Positions 31,900-41,573 of a stretch of DNA of 64,000 nucleotides are shown piece by piece. Origin of the DNA: Thioalkalivibrio thiocyanoxidans ARh2 (GTDB taxonomy: Bacteria > Pseudomonadota > Gammaproteobacteria > Ectothiorhodospirales > Ectothiorhodospiraceae); contig NZ_ARQK01000060.1 of assembly GCF_000385215.1 (NCBI RefSeq), positions 92,916 through 156,915 of the forward strand. The letters are read 5' to 3'. The translations under genes were made by a program, and so were the position numbers. How positions within the stretch are numbered: position 1 is the first letter of the stretch; each line of letters opens with the position of its first letter. The notes below the pieces were generated by a model. It was not told the DNA's origin. It saw nothing but the letters and a program-made list of their open reading frames with translations, and did not search any database.

Positions 31900-33753
31900 C
31901 TAGGCCAGGGGGCGTTGCGGGTCGAGGCGGGCTGCGGTGCTGTCCAGCAGCGGCTCCGGCAAGCCCAGCAGACGATCGGCGAGAAGTTCCGCCGCCACGG
32001 GTGCGTACAGCAGCCCGCGCGAGCCGTGGGCCACATTCAGCCAGACGCGGTTCCCGCCGTCCCGGCGACTGGGGCCGAGGAGCGGCAAGCGATCACGCAC
32101 CACGGCCCGTATGCCGGTCCAGCGTTCCAGGATCTCGATCCGGCTCGGGTCATGCAGCCCCGGGACCCATGCAAGGTGTTCGAGGTTGAGCTGGTCGTCT
32201 TGCGTCTGTGGCGTCGTGTCGGGGGGAGGGTTCGAGGATGGCGCCGGTTGTGTATGCCGATATGTGGCCCCAATCCATGCCTCGCCAGGGCCCAGAGGGA
32301 TGCAGTAACCCCGACCTGTGGCGACCTCTCCGCCCCAGTCCGGTAGCGGGGCGCGAATCCGGGTCATCTGGCCCACCACGGTGGAGACCTGTTCCAGTTC
32401 GGGGCACAGGGGGCGCCCACCAGGTGCCGCCGTTGCGAGGATCACGTGATCCCATACCTCGGGCGGCTCGGTTGGGCCCGCCTCCAGGTGCAGGCCCGCG
32501 TCGGTAGCACTCAGGCCGGTGACTCTGCTTGTCGCTATTGCAGGGAGCAGCTGAGCGATGCCGGAGCAAAACCGGGCCAGATTGAGGCCGCAGCCCTGGG
32601 GGTAGTAGAGGCGTGGTTCCGGACCCGAGTCAGGCCCTCCCCTGCGCTCGAACAAGAATCCGGTGTGTTCCGGGCCCGCGTGCTGAAGCCGCTGGACTCG
32701 CTTGCGGGCATGTGCGCTGACCCCATGAAAGGAGACCCCTTCCGCGAGCACAGGGTCGATCTGTGTTTGGCGGGTGACCTCGGCGAGCAGTGCACGAGTC
32801 GAGCGCGTGCCGGCCAGCGCCAGGTGGTTCAGTTCGGTATCGGTGGGGTGGGGGTTCGGCAACAGGACGGCCGCGGGGTTTCCCGATGCGCCGCCCCCGG
32901 CCCCGGCGGGGTCGAATACCCGCACGTTGCAGCCTCGATGTTGCAGTGCAAATGCGGTGGCGAGGCCCGCGACACCTGCACCGACCACCGCAATGCGGGG
33001 GGCGTTGTCCGTGCGGGGCGATGTCCCGGCCAAATGCCCGATCAGGCGTTCCCGCTTGTGGCCATGCCCTGGGGCGCGCTCGACCTCGAAGCCAACAGCC
33101 TCCAGGTCGCGGCGCACCTGACCCGCGGCGGTGTAGGTGCCAAAGGTAGCGCCCGGGCGTGACAGCCGGGCGATCTGACGAAAGACCGCGGTGTTCCACA
33201 GCCCCGGGTTCGAGCGCGGGGCAAATCCGTCGAGGAACCAGGCATCGATGCCGCCGCGGATCTGCGCCAGCAGCGGGGCCGCGTCTCCGAGCCCCAGCGT
33301 GAGGACTGCTTGTGCGCCGGGAAATATGATCCGGTGCAGACCGCTGACCGGCGGCGGGTACTGTGCCCGCAGGGCCCGGCTGTCGGCATCGTCCAGCCCC
33401 AGCCGTTGATGGACCTCGTGCAGGGCGTCTGGAGACAGGGGATGGGCTTCCAGGCTGAGTAGTGAGAGAAAGGCGCCCTCGGGGGCATGCCGCCGCCACT
33501 GCTGCAGCGTCAGCAGTACATTCAAGCCGGTTCCGAAGCCCGTTTCCCCGATCGCGATCCGCCCCCCGGCCGCAAACCGCTGCGGGAGTCTGTTGGCGTC
33601 GATGAAGACCTCGCGGGCTTCAGCCTGGGGTTCATCCGAGCCGAAGTAGGCATCCTGGTATTGCGGTGCGTAGGGACGGCCGTCGCGCCAGACGAGTTCC
33701 GCCTGTGCAAGGGGCTCGCAGGGGATGGTGGGCGAATGGGCGGGATGGACCAT
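31900..33753 (-). CDS. mnmC: MnmC: bifunctional tRNA mnm5s2U biosynthesis enzyme
   Basis: A 617-residue fusion. The N-terminal ~240 residues are the SAM-dependent methyltransferase part, with the AYFGSDEPQAEAREVFIDAN and GETGFGTGLNVLLTL motifs. The C-terminal part begins RIAVVGAGVAGLATAFALQH, an FAD-binding GxGxxG, and ends with the DAO-type oxidoreductase fold (VARDRLPLLGPS near the end). The oxidoreductase converts cmnm5U34 to nm5U34 and the methyltransferase makes mnm5U34 in wobble positions of several tRNAs. Full length for the family. Confidence 0.97.
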   Translation of the reverse strand: MVHPAHSPTIPCEPLAQAELVWRDGRPYAPQYQDAYFGSDEPQAEAREVFIDANRLPQRFAAGGRIAIGETGFGTGLNVLLTLQQWRRHAPEGAFLSLLSLEAHPLSPDALHEVHQRLGLDDADSRALRAQYPPPVSGLHRIIFPGAQAVLTLGLGDAAPLLAQIRGGIDAWFLDGFAPRSNPGLWNTAVFRQIARLSRPGATFGTYTAAGQVRRDLEAVGFEVERAPGHGHKRERLIGHLAGTSPRTDNAPRIAVVGAGVAGLATAFALQHRGCNVRVFDPAGAGGGASGNPAAVLLPNPHPTDTELNHLALAGTRSTRALLAEVTRQTQIDPVLAEGVSFHGVSAHARKRVQRLQHAGPEHTGFLFERRGGPDSGPEPRLYYPQGCGLNLARFCSGIAQLLPAIATSRVTGLSATDAGLHLEAGPTEPPEVWDHVILATAAPGGRPLCPELEQVSTVVGQMTRIRAPLPDWGGEVATGRGYCIPLGPGEAWIGATYRHTQPAPSSNPPPDTTPQTQDDQLNLEHLAWVPGLHDPSRIEILERWTGIRAVVRDRLPLLGPSRRDGGNRVWLNVAHGSRGLLYAPVAAELLADRLLGLPEPLLDSTAARLDPQRPLA

Positions 33754-33760
33754 CGAACTA

Positions 33761-33781
33761 CGCCCCGTGGGACACGGGGCG
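33761..33781. other. Strong hairpin between the M23 peptidase gene and mnmC
   Basis: CGCCCCGTG (33761-33769) pairs perfectly with CACGGGGCG (33773-33781) around GGA. It lies 20 bp past the peptidase stop on the minus strand. There is no U-run on that strand, so it may stabilise the mRNA end rather than terminate. Confidence 0.6.
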
Positions 33782-33800
33782 CTGTTTTCCAGCTGGCGAA

Positions 33801-35324
33801 CTACTGGCTCACCAGGTCATCGTAGGGGGTGAACGCGACCTGGGTGTTACGTTCGCTCTCGTCGAGTTGTGCCAGCAGGGTCTGGCTTACGCCCTTGAAT
33901 TTCTCCAGTTCCTCGCCGGAGAGCGATTCGCTTTCCGGGAGTTCCACGCGCATCGGATCGCGCGGCTGGTTGTTCACGTGGATCTCGTAGTGCAGGTGCG
34001 GCCCGGTCGAGCGTCCGGTGTTGCCGGACAGGGCAATGCGATCGCCGCGTTCCACCGTGTCGCCCACACTGACCAGCTGGCGGTGCAGGTGCAGGTAACG
34101 GGTGGAATAGCCCTGGCCGTGCTCGATTACGATGAAGCGGCCGGCATAGGGATGATTCTCGACCCGGGTAACGCGGCCATCGGCGGGCGCCTTCACCGGT
34201 GTGCCAATCGGCATTGCGAAGTCCGTGCCGGAGTGGGGTGCGACCCGGCCGGTAACCGGGTGACGGCGACGCGGATCGAAGCCGGAGCTGATGCGGTAAT
34301 TGCCCGAGAAAGGCCGGCGATCGAAGGGCGGCAGCAGGCTCTCGCCGTCCGGGGTGTAGAAGCGCCCGTTGGAGTTGCGGGCCGCGCGTACCGAGATGCG
34401 CTGGCCTTCGTAGTCAAAGGCGAGCAGGCGCAGGTTGTGCGGGGTGTCGTCACCGACGAGGGTTTCCATTTCGAGCAGCAGGGTGAACTCGTCGCCACTG
34501 CGTGCATGCGTGCGGACCGGAAGATAGCGATCCAGCAGCACCGCCAGGGCGTTGGCGGCGCGTGGCGACAGGTCGGTACGCTGTGCGAGCGCGGCGGAGA
34601 TGTTGCCGTCGATCTCGGCGCTGATCACCATATGACTGACTTCGCGCCCATTTTCGACCTCGGCCCGCTCGAAGTCCCAGCCCTCGTCCTCGCGGACCCA
34701 TTCGTATCCGCTGGCGCGATCGGTCCACAGGCGCAGGTGGGTCAGATAGCCTTCGTCGTCAACCTGCCATTCGATTTCCTGTCCCGGACGGATGCGGTTG
34801 AGGATCGATGCGTTGTCGTCATCGTCGAGCAGGCGATAGAGGGTCGCCAGCGGCAGGTCCCAGTCGCGGTGCCACAGGCTGGTGAGGCGTTCACCCTGCT
34901 CCAGTGTATGGGTGTTCCAGTCGGAACGGTCCTCGTCGACTACCTGGTCCTCGCCTTCATCGAGGTCGAAGGTCTCGTACGAGGTCGGGTAGTCGGTCTC
35001 GTCGTCGAAACCGGAGTCATTGATCAGGTCGGTTGCGTAGGCGACCCGGGTGGCCTCGGCGTCGAAGTGCGAATCCGCGGCTTCGCCGGTGGCCGATCCG
35101 CCCGGTTGGGAGAGGCGCTCGGCCTGACCATTGTGTTCACCGGGGGAAAGGGTGGGTACCTGCGGCGTCATTTTGCCGTTGGCCCCGGCCTGCAGCGCCG
35201 CAATGTCGAGCGGCTGCGAGGTTTCTGCGGGTTGAGAAGCGAGAAGGAGACTGGCGCTGATTGCTACAGCGAGCCCGGCTGCGCCGAGAAGAAAGACGGG
35301 TGGAATCTTTCGTTTGACGCCCAT
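33801..35324 (-). CDS. mepM: Murein DD-endopeptidase, M23 family (MepM-like)
   Basis: About 507 residues from the ATG at 35324, chosen because AGAGG lies just upstream and the product opens with a signal-anchor (VKRKIPPVFLLGAAGLAVAI). A Ser/Glu-rich region and LysM/OapA-like domain (~110-200, EQGERLTSLWHRDWDLPLAT) precede the M23 domain near the C-terminus. The zinc motifs are seen as HSGTDFAMPIGTPV (HxxxD) and GPHLHYEIHVN (HxH). MepM enzymes cleave peptidoglycan cross-links during wall growth. Confidence 0.94.
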   Translation of the reverse strand: MGVKRKIPPVFLLGAAGLAVAISASLLLASQPAETSQPLDIAALQAGANGKMTPQVPTLSPGEHNGQAERLSQPGGSATGEAADSHFDAEATRVAYATDLINDSGFDDETDYPTSYETFDLDEGEDQVVDEDRSDWNTHTLEQGERLTSLWHRDWDLPLATLYRLLDDDDNASILNRIRPGQEIEWQVDDEGYLTHLRLWTDRASGYEWVREDEGWDFERAEVENGREVSHMVISAEIDGNISAALAQRTDLSPRAANALAVLLDRYLPVRTHARSGDEFTLLLEMETLVGDDTPHNLRLLAFDYEGQRISVRAARNSNGRFYTPDGESLLPPFDRRPFSGNYRISSGFDPRRRHPVTGRVAPHSGTDFAMPIGTPVKAPADGRVTRVENHPYAGRFIVIEHGQGYSTRYLHLHRQLVSVGDTVERGDRIALSGNTGRSTGPHLHYEIHVNNQPRDPMRVELPESESLSGEELEKFKGVSQTLLAQLDESERNTQVAFTPYDDLVSQ

Positions 35325-35435
35325 ATGGCCTCTACCCTGAAAAGTTTCCGCTTTATACCACGTTTTTTCGGGTAATAAACCCCCTCTTGCCCACTTTGCA
35401 GGTGCTTGCGGGCAGGAAAGCGTCATTACGATGCA

Positions 35436-36218
35436 TCAGGACCGGATCCCGATACCCCGTTTCAACAATACCAGTGCTGCGGTGTACAGGACTGCGATGA
35501 AGAGCCCGATTACGGCAAAGGAAACGGCAATCGGGAAGTCGCTCGCACCAAGGCTTCCGTAGCGGAACCCGTCCACCATGTAGAGGATCGGGTTGAGCAT
35601 CGACACGCCCTGCCAGAACTCCGGGAGCAGGCTGACCGAATAGAACACCCCCCCAAGATAGGTCAGGGGGGTCAGCACGAAGGTGGGCACGATCGCGATG
35701 TCGTCGAAGGTGCGCGCGAACACGCCGTTGATCAGCCCGGCCAGTGCGAACAGGATCGAGGTGAGCAGGACGACGACGAGCATCACGCCCGCGTTGTGGA
35801 TGCTCAGAGGGCTGAAGAACAGCGAGACCAGCAGGACCGCCACCCCGACGCTGAGCCCGCGGGCCACACCCCCGAACACAAAGCCCAGGATGATCACGCT
35901 GTTGGGGATCGGCGAGACCAGCATCTCCTCGATATGGCGCTGGAACTTGGAGCCAAAAAAGGACGAGACCACGTTCGAATAACTGTTGGTAATCACCGCG
36001 AGCATGATCAGCCCGGGGACGATGAAGTCCATGTAGCGAAAGCCGTCCATCTCCCCGATGCGCTCGCCGATCAGTCCCCCGAAGATGATGAAGTACAGGG
36101 CGGTGGTGATCACCGGCGGCAGGATGGTCTGGACCCAGATGCGCGCGAAGCGCAGGACCTCCTTGGTCACGATGGTGCGAAAGGCGACCCAGTAGTCGTG
36201 CAGGTGGCGCGCGCTCAT
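35436..36218 (-). CDS. yadH: ABC-2 type transporter permease (YadH-like)
   Basis: A 260-residue membrane protein with six hydrophobic segments in ABC-2 permease order (TILPPVITTALYFIIFGGLI; YMDFIVPGLIMLAVITNSYS; VIILGFVFGGVARGLSVGVA; AGVMLVVVLLTSILFALAGL; FVLTPLTYLGGVFYSVSLLP; FAVIGLFIAVLYTAALVLL). The start overlaps the stop of the ATPase gene by 4 bp. With that ATPase it forms a YadGH-type exporter; the substrate is unknown, with polysaccharide or drug export among the family roles. Confidence 0.94.
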   Translation of the reverse strand: MSARHLHDYWVAFRTIVTKEVLRFARIWVQTILPPVITTALYFIIFGGLIGERIGEMDGFRYMDFIVPGLIMLAVITNSYSNVVSSFFGSKFQRHIEEMLVSPIPNSVIILGFVFGGVARGLSVGVAVLLVSLFFSPLSIHNAGVMLVVVLLTSILFALAGLINGVFARTFDDIAIVPTFVLTPLTYLGGVFYSVSLLPEFWQGVSMLNPILYMVDGFRYGSLGASDFPIAVSFAVIGLFIAVLYTAALVLLKRGIGIRS

Positions 36219-37192
36219 TGCGGATTCTCCGGCTGCTCGGCTGCGCCTTCGGCGCCGGGGGTGAGATGACTCGGCTCCGGCTCGTTGCGTGTCATCCGCA
36301 GGAACAGCTCTTCCAGCCGATTGGCCTTGTTGCGCATGCTCTGAACCTTCAACCCCGCCTGGTCCAGGGTGCGGAAGAGGTCGTTCAGGTGCTGCCCCCG
36401 CTGGATGTCCGCCTCGAGGGTGAGTTCGTCGATCTGCCGGATCGGGATCTCGGTGTCCTGGGGCAGCTGCAATACCGGCTCGCTGAGATCCAGCACCATG
36501 GTCTCGGTCTCGAGCTTCGCGAGCAGCTGCTTCATCGTGGTGTTTTCGATGATCTGGCCATCATCGATGATCGCGATGTTGCGACAGAGGGACTCGGCCT
36601 CCTCCAGGTAGTGCGTGGTCAGGATGATGCTGCGACCATCGGTATTGATGCGCCGCAGGAACTCCCACATCGAGCGGCGCAGCTCAATGTCCACCCCGGC
36701 GGTAGGCTCGTCCAGGATCAGCAGACGCGGCTCGTGCACCAGGGCGCGGGCGATCATCAGGCGCCGTTTCATCCCGCCGGACAGGGTGCGGGCCATGTCC
36801 TTGCGCTTCTCCCACAGGCCCAGCTCGCGCAGGTAGTGCTCGGCGCGGCGCCAGGCCTCGTGGCGCGTGATGCCGTAGTAGCCCGCCTGGTTCACCACGA
36901 TCTCGCCGATGGGCTCGAAGTTATTGAAATTGAACTCCTGAGGCACCAGGCCGATCGAGCGCTTCACCGCCTGTTGATCGCGGTCGAGGTCGTGCCCGAA
37001 GACGCGCACCTCACCGGCCGTCTTGTTGATCAGCGAGGTGATGATGCCGATGGTCGTCGACTTGCCGGCACCGTTGGGTCCGAGCAGGGCGAAGAAACTC
37101 CCGGGCGCCACCTCCAGGTCGATGCCCTTCAGGGCCTCGAATCCGTTCTTGTAGGTCTTGCGCAGGCCGCGAATTTCCAGCGCTGGTGTCAT
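36215..37192 (-). CDS. yadG: ABC transporter ATP-binding protein (YadG-like)
   Basis: 325 residues from the ATG at 37190-37192; the in-frame extension upstream is basic, low-complexity and overlaps the divergent aminopeptidase region, so it is rejected. Motifs: Walker A GPNGAGKST, Q-loop VPQEFNFNNFEP, signature LSGGMKRR, Walker B LLILDEPTAGVD, switch LTTHYLEEAE. The C-terminal ~90 residues form the DUF4162-like regulatory part found in ABC-2 ATPases. It overlaps the permease gene by 4 bp. Confidence 0.95.
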   Translation of the reverse strand: MTPALEIRGLRKTYKNGFEALKGIDLEVAPGSFFALLGPNGAGKSTTIGIITSLINKTAGEVRVFGHDLDRDQQAVKRSIGLVPQEFNFNNFEPIGEIVVNQAGYYGITRHEAWRRAEHYLRELGLWEKRKDMARTLSGGMKRRLMIARALVHEPRLLILDEPTAGVDIELRRSMWEFLRRINTDGRSIILTTHYLEEAESLCRNIAIIDDGQIIENTTMKQLLAKLETETMVLDLSEPVLQLPQDTEIPIRQIDELTLEADIQRGQHLNDLFRTLDQAGLKVQSMRNKANRLEELFLRMTRNEPEPSHLTPGAEGAAEQPENPQ

Positions 37193-37280
37193 GCTCACAT
37201 CCTGTGACGGTGGGTGTGCCGGCCGGGGCGGCCAACGGGCGTTATTATGGCCGTTTTGACCGAACCGGGAGGAAAGCCGC

Positions 37281-38672
37281 GTGGATTCTGCCTTTGTTGA
37301 AGCCGCCGACGATGCCATCGATCTGGTGCCCGTCACCGCCGATACCCTGGAGGCCCGTCTCGAGGCGGCCCCGCCGACCTGGCGCGCCTGGGCCGAGGCG
37401 GGGCGTTTCGAGGGCAAGGACGGGCAGGTCCTGCGCGTGCCGGGCGATCATGGGCAGCTGGCGGCGGTCCTGGTGGGGTTCGATGCCGATACACCCCTGT
37501 GGATGCTGGCCGCGGCGGCCGAGACCCTGGCCACGGGGCACTATCGCCTGGCCACGGATGGACTGGACCCGGCGACACAGGAACAGGCCGCGATCGGTTG
37601 GGGCCTGGGCTGCTACCGCTTCGATCGCTACCGAGCGGTGGAGGATCGGCCGGCACCGCGGCTGGTCTGGCCCGAGGCGGTCGACCGCAAACGCGTGGCC
37701 GCCTACATCGAATCGATCGCCATGACCCGGGACCTGATCAACACCCCGGCCGCCGACATGATGCCCGCGAATCTCGCCCTGACCGCACGCGAGCTGGCCG
37801 AGACCTTTGGCTGCAGCCTGCACGTGGTGAGCGACAGCGATGCGCTGGAGAAGTCGTACCCCTGCGTGTATGCGGTGGGCGAGGCGAGTGCGCATGGCGC
37901 GCGGGTGATCGAGCTCACCTGGGGCCCCGCGGATGCCCCATCCGTGGTGCTGGTAGGCAAGGGCGTCTGTTTCGATTCCGGTGGCCTGAACCTGAAGCCG
38001 GGCAACTCCATGCGCCAGATGAAAAAGGACATGGGCGGGGCGGCGATCGTGCTGGGGCTCGCCCGCCTGATCATGGCGACGGAACTGCCGGTTCGGTTGA
38101 CGGTGCTGATCGGGGCGGTGGAGAACGCGGTGGGTTCGCGCGCGTTCCGCCCCGGCGACGTGCTGACCGCGCGCAACGGCAAGACGATCGAGATCGACAA
38201 TACGGATGCGGAAGGGCGGCTGGTACTGGCCGATCTGCTGGACCGGGCCGGCAGCTTCCACCCGGACCTGCTGGTGGACTTCGCCACCCTGACCGGCGCG
38301 GCGCGCGTTGCGGTGGGGACGGAGATCAGCGCCGTATTCGCCAGCGATGATGACTGGGCGCAGGCACTGGAAACCCCGGCCAGGGCCTGGGACGACCCGG
38401 TCTGCGCATTACCGCTGCATGCCCCGTATCGCTACATGCTGGACAGCGATGTCGCCGACATCGTCAACAGCTCGACCGGTGGCTACGCCGGCGCGATCAC
38501 GGCGGGACTGTTCCTGAAGGAGTTTGTGCCGGAAGACGTGCCCTGGCTGCACTTCGACATCATGGCGTTCAACGTGCGCGCGCGGCCGGGCCGGCCCAAG
38601 GGAGGCGAGGCGATGGGGCTGCGCGCTCTGTACGGGGCGCTGGAAGGGCGCTACGCCAGCCAGAGCGGGTAA
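37281..38672 (+). CDS. Leucyl aminopeptidase family protein (M17)
   Basis: A 463-residue protein from a GTG start. The M17 metal-binding motifs are intact: VGKGVCFDSGGLNLKP with the catalytic Lys, DMGGAA, and NTDAEGRLVLAD with Asp/Glu ligands. The N-terminal domain (~1-150) is shorter and more divergent than in PepA, so it matches the shorter M17 peptidase group. It removes N-terminal residues from peptides in the cytoplasm using two divalent metals. It is divergent from the ABC exporter. Confidence 0.93.
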   Translation: MDSAFVEAADDAIDLVPVTADTLEARLEAAPPTWRAWAEAGRFEGKDGQVLRVPGDHGQLAAVLVGFDADTPLWMLAAAAETLATGHYRLATDGLDPATQEQAAIGWGLGCYRFDRYRAVEDRPAPRLVWPEAVDRKRVAAYIESIAMTRDLINTPAADMMPANLALTARELAETFGCSLHVVSDSDALEKSYPCVYAVGEASAHGARVIELTWGPADAPSVVLVGKGVCFDSGGLNLKPGNSMRQMKKDMGGAAIVLGLARLIMATELPVRLTVLIGAVENAVGSRAFRPGDVLTARNGKTIEIDNTDAEGRLVLADLLDRAGSFHPDLLVDFATLTGAARVAVGTEISAVFASDDDWAQALETPARAWDDPVCALPLHAPYRYMLDSDVADIVNSSTGGYAGAITAGLFLKEFVPEDVPWLHFDIMAFNVRARPGRPKGGEAMGLRALYGALEGRYASQSG

Positions 38673-38681
38673 GCGGGTCCC

Positions 38682-39485
38682 TCAGCGGGCCAGGCGGTCG
38701 ATCGGGAAGGCGGCGGTGTCGGTGATCGCGCGCGCGAGGCCTTCGGCGTAGTGGTCGATCAGGGCCCGTCCCAGCTCGGGCGTGGCGCGGTCCGCGGCCC
38801 CCACGACGCCGTCTGGGTGGAGATCATCCGCCAGCCAGGCGAACGCGGTCTCGCCGGTGGGGCCGAGGCACTGGCTCGTAGCCTCGAGATCCTCGCCCAG
38901 CGAACGGGCGTCCTGTGCGCGATCCATCCGGACGAGCGTGGGTGCCAGCACGCGCATCATCGCCGTCTCGATCAGGCCGCCGTGCAGGCCGTGCCGGCGC
39001 TCGCGCTCGGGGATCTCGATGGTGTCCGGCAGGGGTTGCAGGAAGTAATGGTGCTTGGTGGCCAGCAGTCCATGGTGCTGGCGCAGATCCAGCGCGGCGA
39101 GCTCCATGATCGCGGTGTTGCCCCCGTGACTGTTGGCCAGCACCAGGCGGCGAAAGCCGGCGCGTGCGACGGCTCCCCCGATCTCGCGCAGCACGGCCAG
39201 CGCCGTTTCCGGCGTCAGGCTCAGCGTCCCGGCGAAACGGGTATGTTCGGCGCTGGTGGCGATCGCCATCGGCGGCAGTACCAGCGGCTCGAGATCATTC
39301 GGGAGTCTTTCCGCCGCCGCGTCCAGCAGGCCCAGGCCGATACGGAGGTCCGTATCCAGCGGCAGGTGGGGGCCATGCTGCTCGATCGCGGCCAGGGGCA
39401 GCACCACCACCGCGTCGCGACGCGCATGGTCGGCGACGGCCTCGGTGGTCAGGTCCTGCCAGCGGGTCAGGGTACGGGTGTCCAT
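38682..39485 (-). CDS. Creatininase-family amidohydrolase
   Basis: A 267-residue protein with the family metal-binding signature: LPLAAIEQHGPHLPLDTD near the N-terminus (Glu/His/Asp ligands), LANSHGGNTAIM in the middle and a Glu in HGGLIETAMM. The family includes creatininase, MftE and FAPy deformylase-like enzymes; the true substrate cannot be told. It is convergent with the aminopeptidase gene, and the ends are 9 bp apart. Confidence 0.88.
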   Translation of the reverse strand: MDTRTLTRWQDLTTEAVADHARRDAVVVLPLAAIEQHGPHLPLDTDLRIGLGLLDAAAERLPNDLEPLVLPPMAIATSAEHTRFAGTLSLTPETALAVLREIGGAVARAGFRRLVLANSHGGNTAIMELAALDLRQHHGLLATKHHYFLQPLPDTIEIPERERRHGLHGGLIETAMMRVLAPTLVRMDRAQDARSLGEDLEATSQCLGPTGETAFAWLADDLHPDGVVGAADRATPELGRALIDHYAEGLARAITDTAAFPIDRLAR

Positions 39486-39517
39486 TCAGGGAGCGTTGTC
39501 CGCGAGCACGGCGCGGG

Positions 39518-40306
39518 TCAAGTCCCGCGCAGCCGGGCGTAGATGTCGCCGGAACCCACTCGCGCCACATGCTGGTCCAGCCAGGCGCGGACGGCCTCCG
39601 CTGTCTGCCAGGTGTGGAACTGGAATCGGCGCTGTTCACCCACGATCAGGTTGTACTCGTAGTCGCCCAGGGCGGCCAGTTGTGAAAGGCATTCCTCGGT
39701 GACCTCTTCGGCGCCGGCCACGAACTCGAACGACAGCGCGGGGACGGGCTGGCTGAGCCCGCGCAGGACCTCGGCCTCCAGACCCTCGACGTCGATCTTG
39801 CAGAAGGCCGGCAGGCCGTGTTCGGCAATCAGCTGGTCCAGGGTGACCATCGGGACGGCGACCTGATCGTCCCAGGTCACCTTGCGGAAGCTGCGATTGC
39901 GTTTCGCGATCTCGCGTGTGAAGCGTCGCGAGACCGAGGACACGGTCGGGGTGCTGCGACTGACCTCCAGTTGCGCGGTACCATTCTCCGGTCCCACGGC
40001 CTCGCGGCGAATACGCACGCCAGGGAGCCTGGAGGTCGCCTTGCGCAGCAGCCGCAGGATCTGGGGCTGCGGCTCGAGCGCGATCACGCGCGCCCCGAGC
40101 GCGGCGAAGGCGCGGGTGCGGTCCCCGATATGGGCACCGATGTCGAACACGAGATCACCGGGCCGCACGAATTCGGCGTAGAGGCGGCGCAGGCCGGCCT
40201 GGCGTCCGGGTCGCCAGTAGATCGCCATCGAGCGCAGGGCGCCTAGCCATCCCTGCAAACGCTGCGGGAGTCGGTTGCGCGCGGCGGTGTCCCGGGGGGT
40301 GTCCAT
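39518..40306 (-). CDS. FkbM-family SAM-dependent methyltransferase
   Basis: A 262-residue protein. The SAM site DIGAHIGDRTRAFAALGARV (about residues 55-74) is followed by ALEPQPQ and, typical of FkbM enzymes, VTLDQLIAEHGLPAFCKIDVEGLEAEVLRG (split here by family motifs LDQL and KIDVEG). FkbM enzymes O-methylate sugars or polyketides, but many bacterial members are uncharacterised. It lies upstream of the creatininase-family gene on the same strand, 32 bp apart. Confidence 0.9.
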   Translation of the reverse strand: MDTPRDTAARNRLPQRLQGWLGALRSMAIYWRPGRQAGLRRLYAEFVRPGDLVFDIGAHIGDRTRAFAALGARVIALEPQPQILRLLRKATSRLPGVRIRREAVGPENGTAQLEVSRSTPTVSSVSRRFTREIAKRNRSFRKVTWDDQVAVPMVTLDQLIAEHGLPAFCKIDVEGLEAEVLRGLSQPVPALSFEFVAGAEEVTEECLSQLAALGDYEYNLIVGEQRRFQFHTWQTAEAVRAWLDQHVARVGSGDIYARLRGT

Positions 40307-40399
40307 CCCGGCAGGCTACCGGACGCGGAACGTGGCGACCATCATGGGGTCCGAGAGTAGGTCTATCACCGGGGATGGAGCCCCAGACAGGAGAGTGGC

Positions 40400-41560
40400 A
40401 TGCAGAGCAGAGGAATCCGACGGCGTGGCATTGGCGTAATGCTGGCCGCCATGCTGGCCGCGCCGGTGTTGCCCGGTGTGGCTAGTGCAGCCTGTCCGGC
40501 CCCGGGGCAGTGGGCCACGCCGGCCGGTGATGAGCTGGACCGGGCGGAGCTGTTCGCCGAGCTGGCGCAGGCGGATGCCGTGCTGCTGGGCGAGCGCCAC
40601 GATCGCATGGATCACCACCGCTGGCAGCTGGGGACGCTGGCGGCCCTGCACGGACAGCGCCCGGATATGGTGATCGGGCTCGAGATGCTGCCGCGCTCGG
40701 TGCAGCCGGTGCTGGACGAGTGGGTGTCCGGCGAGCTGGACGCGGATGCGTTCCTGCGCGACAGCGACTGGTATAGCCACTGGGGCTTCGATCCGGCGCT
40801 GTACTGGCCGATTCTGCATTTTGCCCGTGTACATGATGTCCCGCTGGTGGCGCTGAACGCCGAACGCACGCTGGTGCAACGGCTCGGACAGGAAGGCTGG
40901 GACGCGGTGCCGGAAGACGAGCGTTATGGCGTCAGCCAGCCGGCAGATCCGCCCGAGGGCTATCGCGAGTATCTGGTGGAGGTGATGGAACGCCATCCGG
41001 CGGGCATGGAACGCGACCCCGATCAGTTCATCGGGTCACAGCTGGTCTGGGACCGGATGATGGCCGCCGGCATCGCCGACGTCCTGGGGTCTTCGGACGA
41101 GCCGCCGCTGGTGGTCGGGATCATCGGTTCCGGTCACCTGCAGTACGGGCACGGCGTGCCGCATCAGCTGGCGGATCTGGGCTTTGACGATGCCCCGGTC
41201 CTGCTGCCTCGCGAGCACCGGGACGACTGCTCCGCGGCCGAACCGGACCTGGCCCGAGCGGTGTTCGGGATTACCGATGGTGACCGGTTTGACCTTGCAA
41301 CGCCGCTACTCGGGGTACAGCTGAGGGGTGACGAGGGCCGCGGCGTGATTATCCAGGGTGTGCAGTCGGGCTCCGTGGGCGAAGCGGCGGGCCTGGAGGG
41401 GGGCGACCGTGTCCTCCGCGCTGGCGATCAGGCAGTGGAGCGCCCGTCGGATCTGCAACGGATCGTCCAGCGCGTGACACCGGGCACCTGGCTGCCCCTG
41501 GAGATCGAACGCGACGGCGAGGCCGAAGAACGCGTGGCCCGATTCCCGTACGGCGAGTAA
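40400..41560 (+). CDS. ChaN-like haem-binding protein with C-terminal PDZ domain
   Basis: A 386-residue secreted protein; the signal peptide spans about residues 1-30 (VMLAAMLAAPVLPGVASA). Residues ~45-275 are a ChaN/DUF399-type domain with LLGERHDRMDHHRWQ, IGLEMLPRSVQP and IIGSGHLQYGHGVP, histidines that in ChaN bind haem. The last ~90 residues form a PDZ domain (LGVQLRGDEG, GSVGEAAGLEGGDRVLRAGD). The gene starts an operon with an M1 peptidase 13 bp downstream and a HIT protein. Confidence 0.9.
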   Translation: MQSRGIRRRGIGVMLAAMLAAPVLPGVASAACPAPGQWATPAGDELDRAELFAELAQADAVLLGERHDRMDHHRWQLGTLAALHGQRPDMVIGLEMLPRSVQPVLDEWVSGELDADAFLRDSDWYSHWGFDPALYWPILHFARVHDVPLVALNAERTLVQRLGQEGWDAVPEDERYGVSQPADPPEGYREYLVEVMERHPAGMERDPDQFIGSQLVWDRMMAAGIADVLGSSDEPPLVVGIIGSGHLQYGHGVPHQLADLGFDDAPVLLPREHRDDCSAAEPDLARAVFGITDGDRFDLATPLLGVQLRGDEGRGVIIQGVQSGSVGEAAGLEGGDRVLRAGDQAVERPSDLQRIVQRVTPGTWLPLEIERDGEAEERVARFPYGE

Positions 41561-41573
41561 TCGAGGGAGCGAT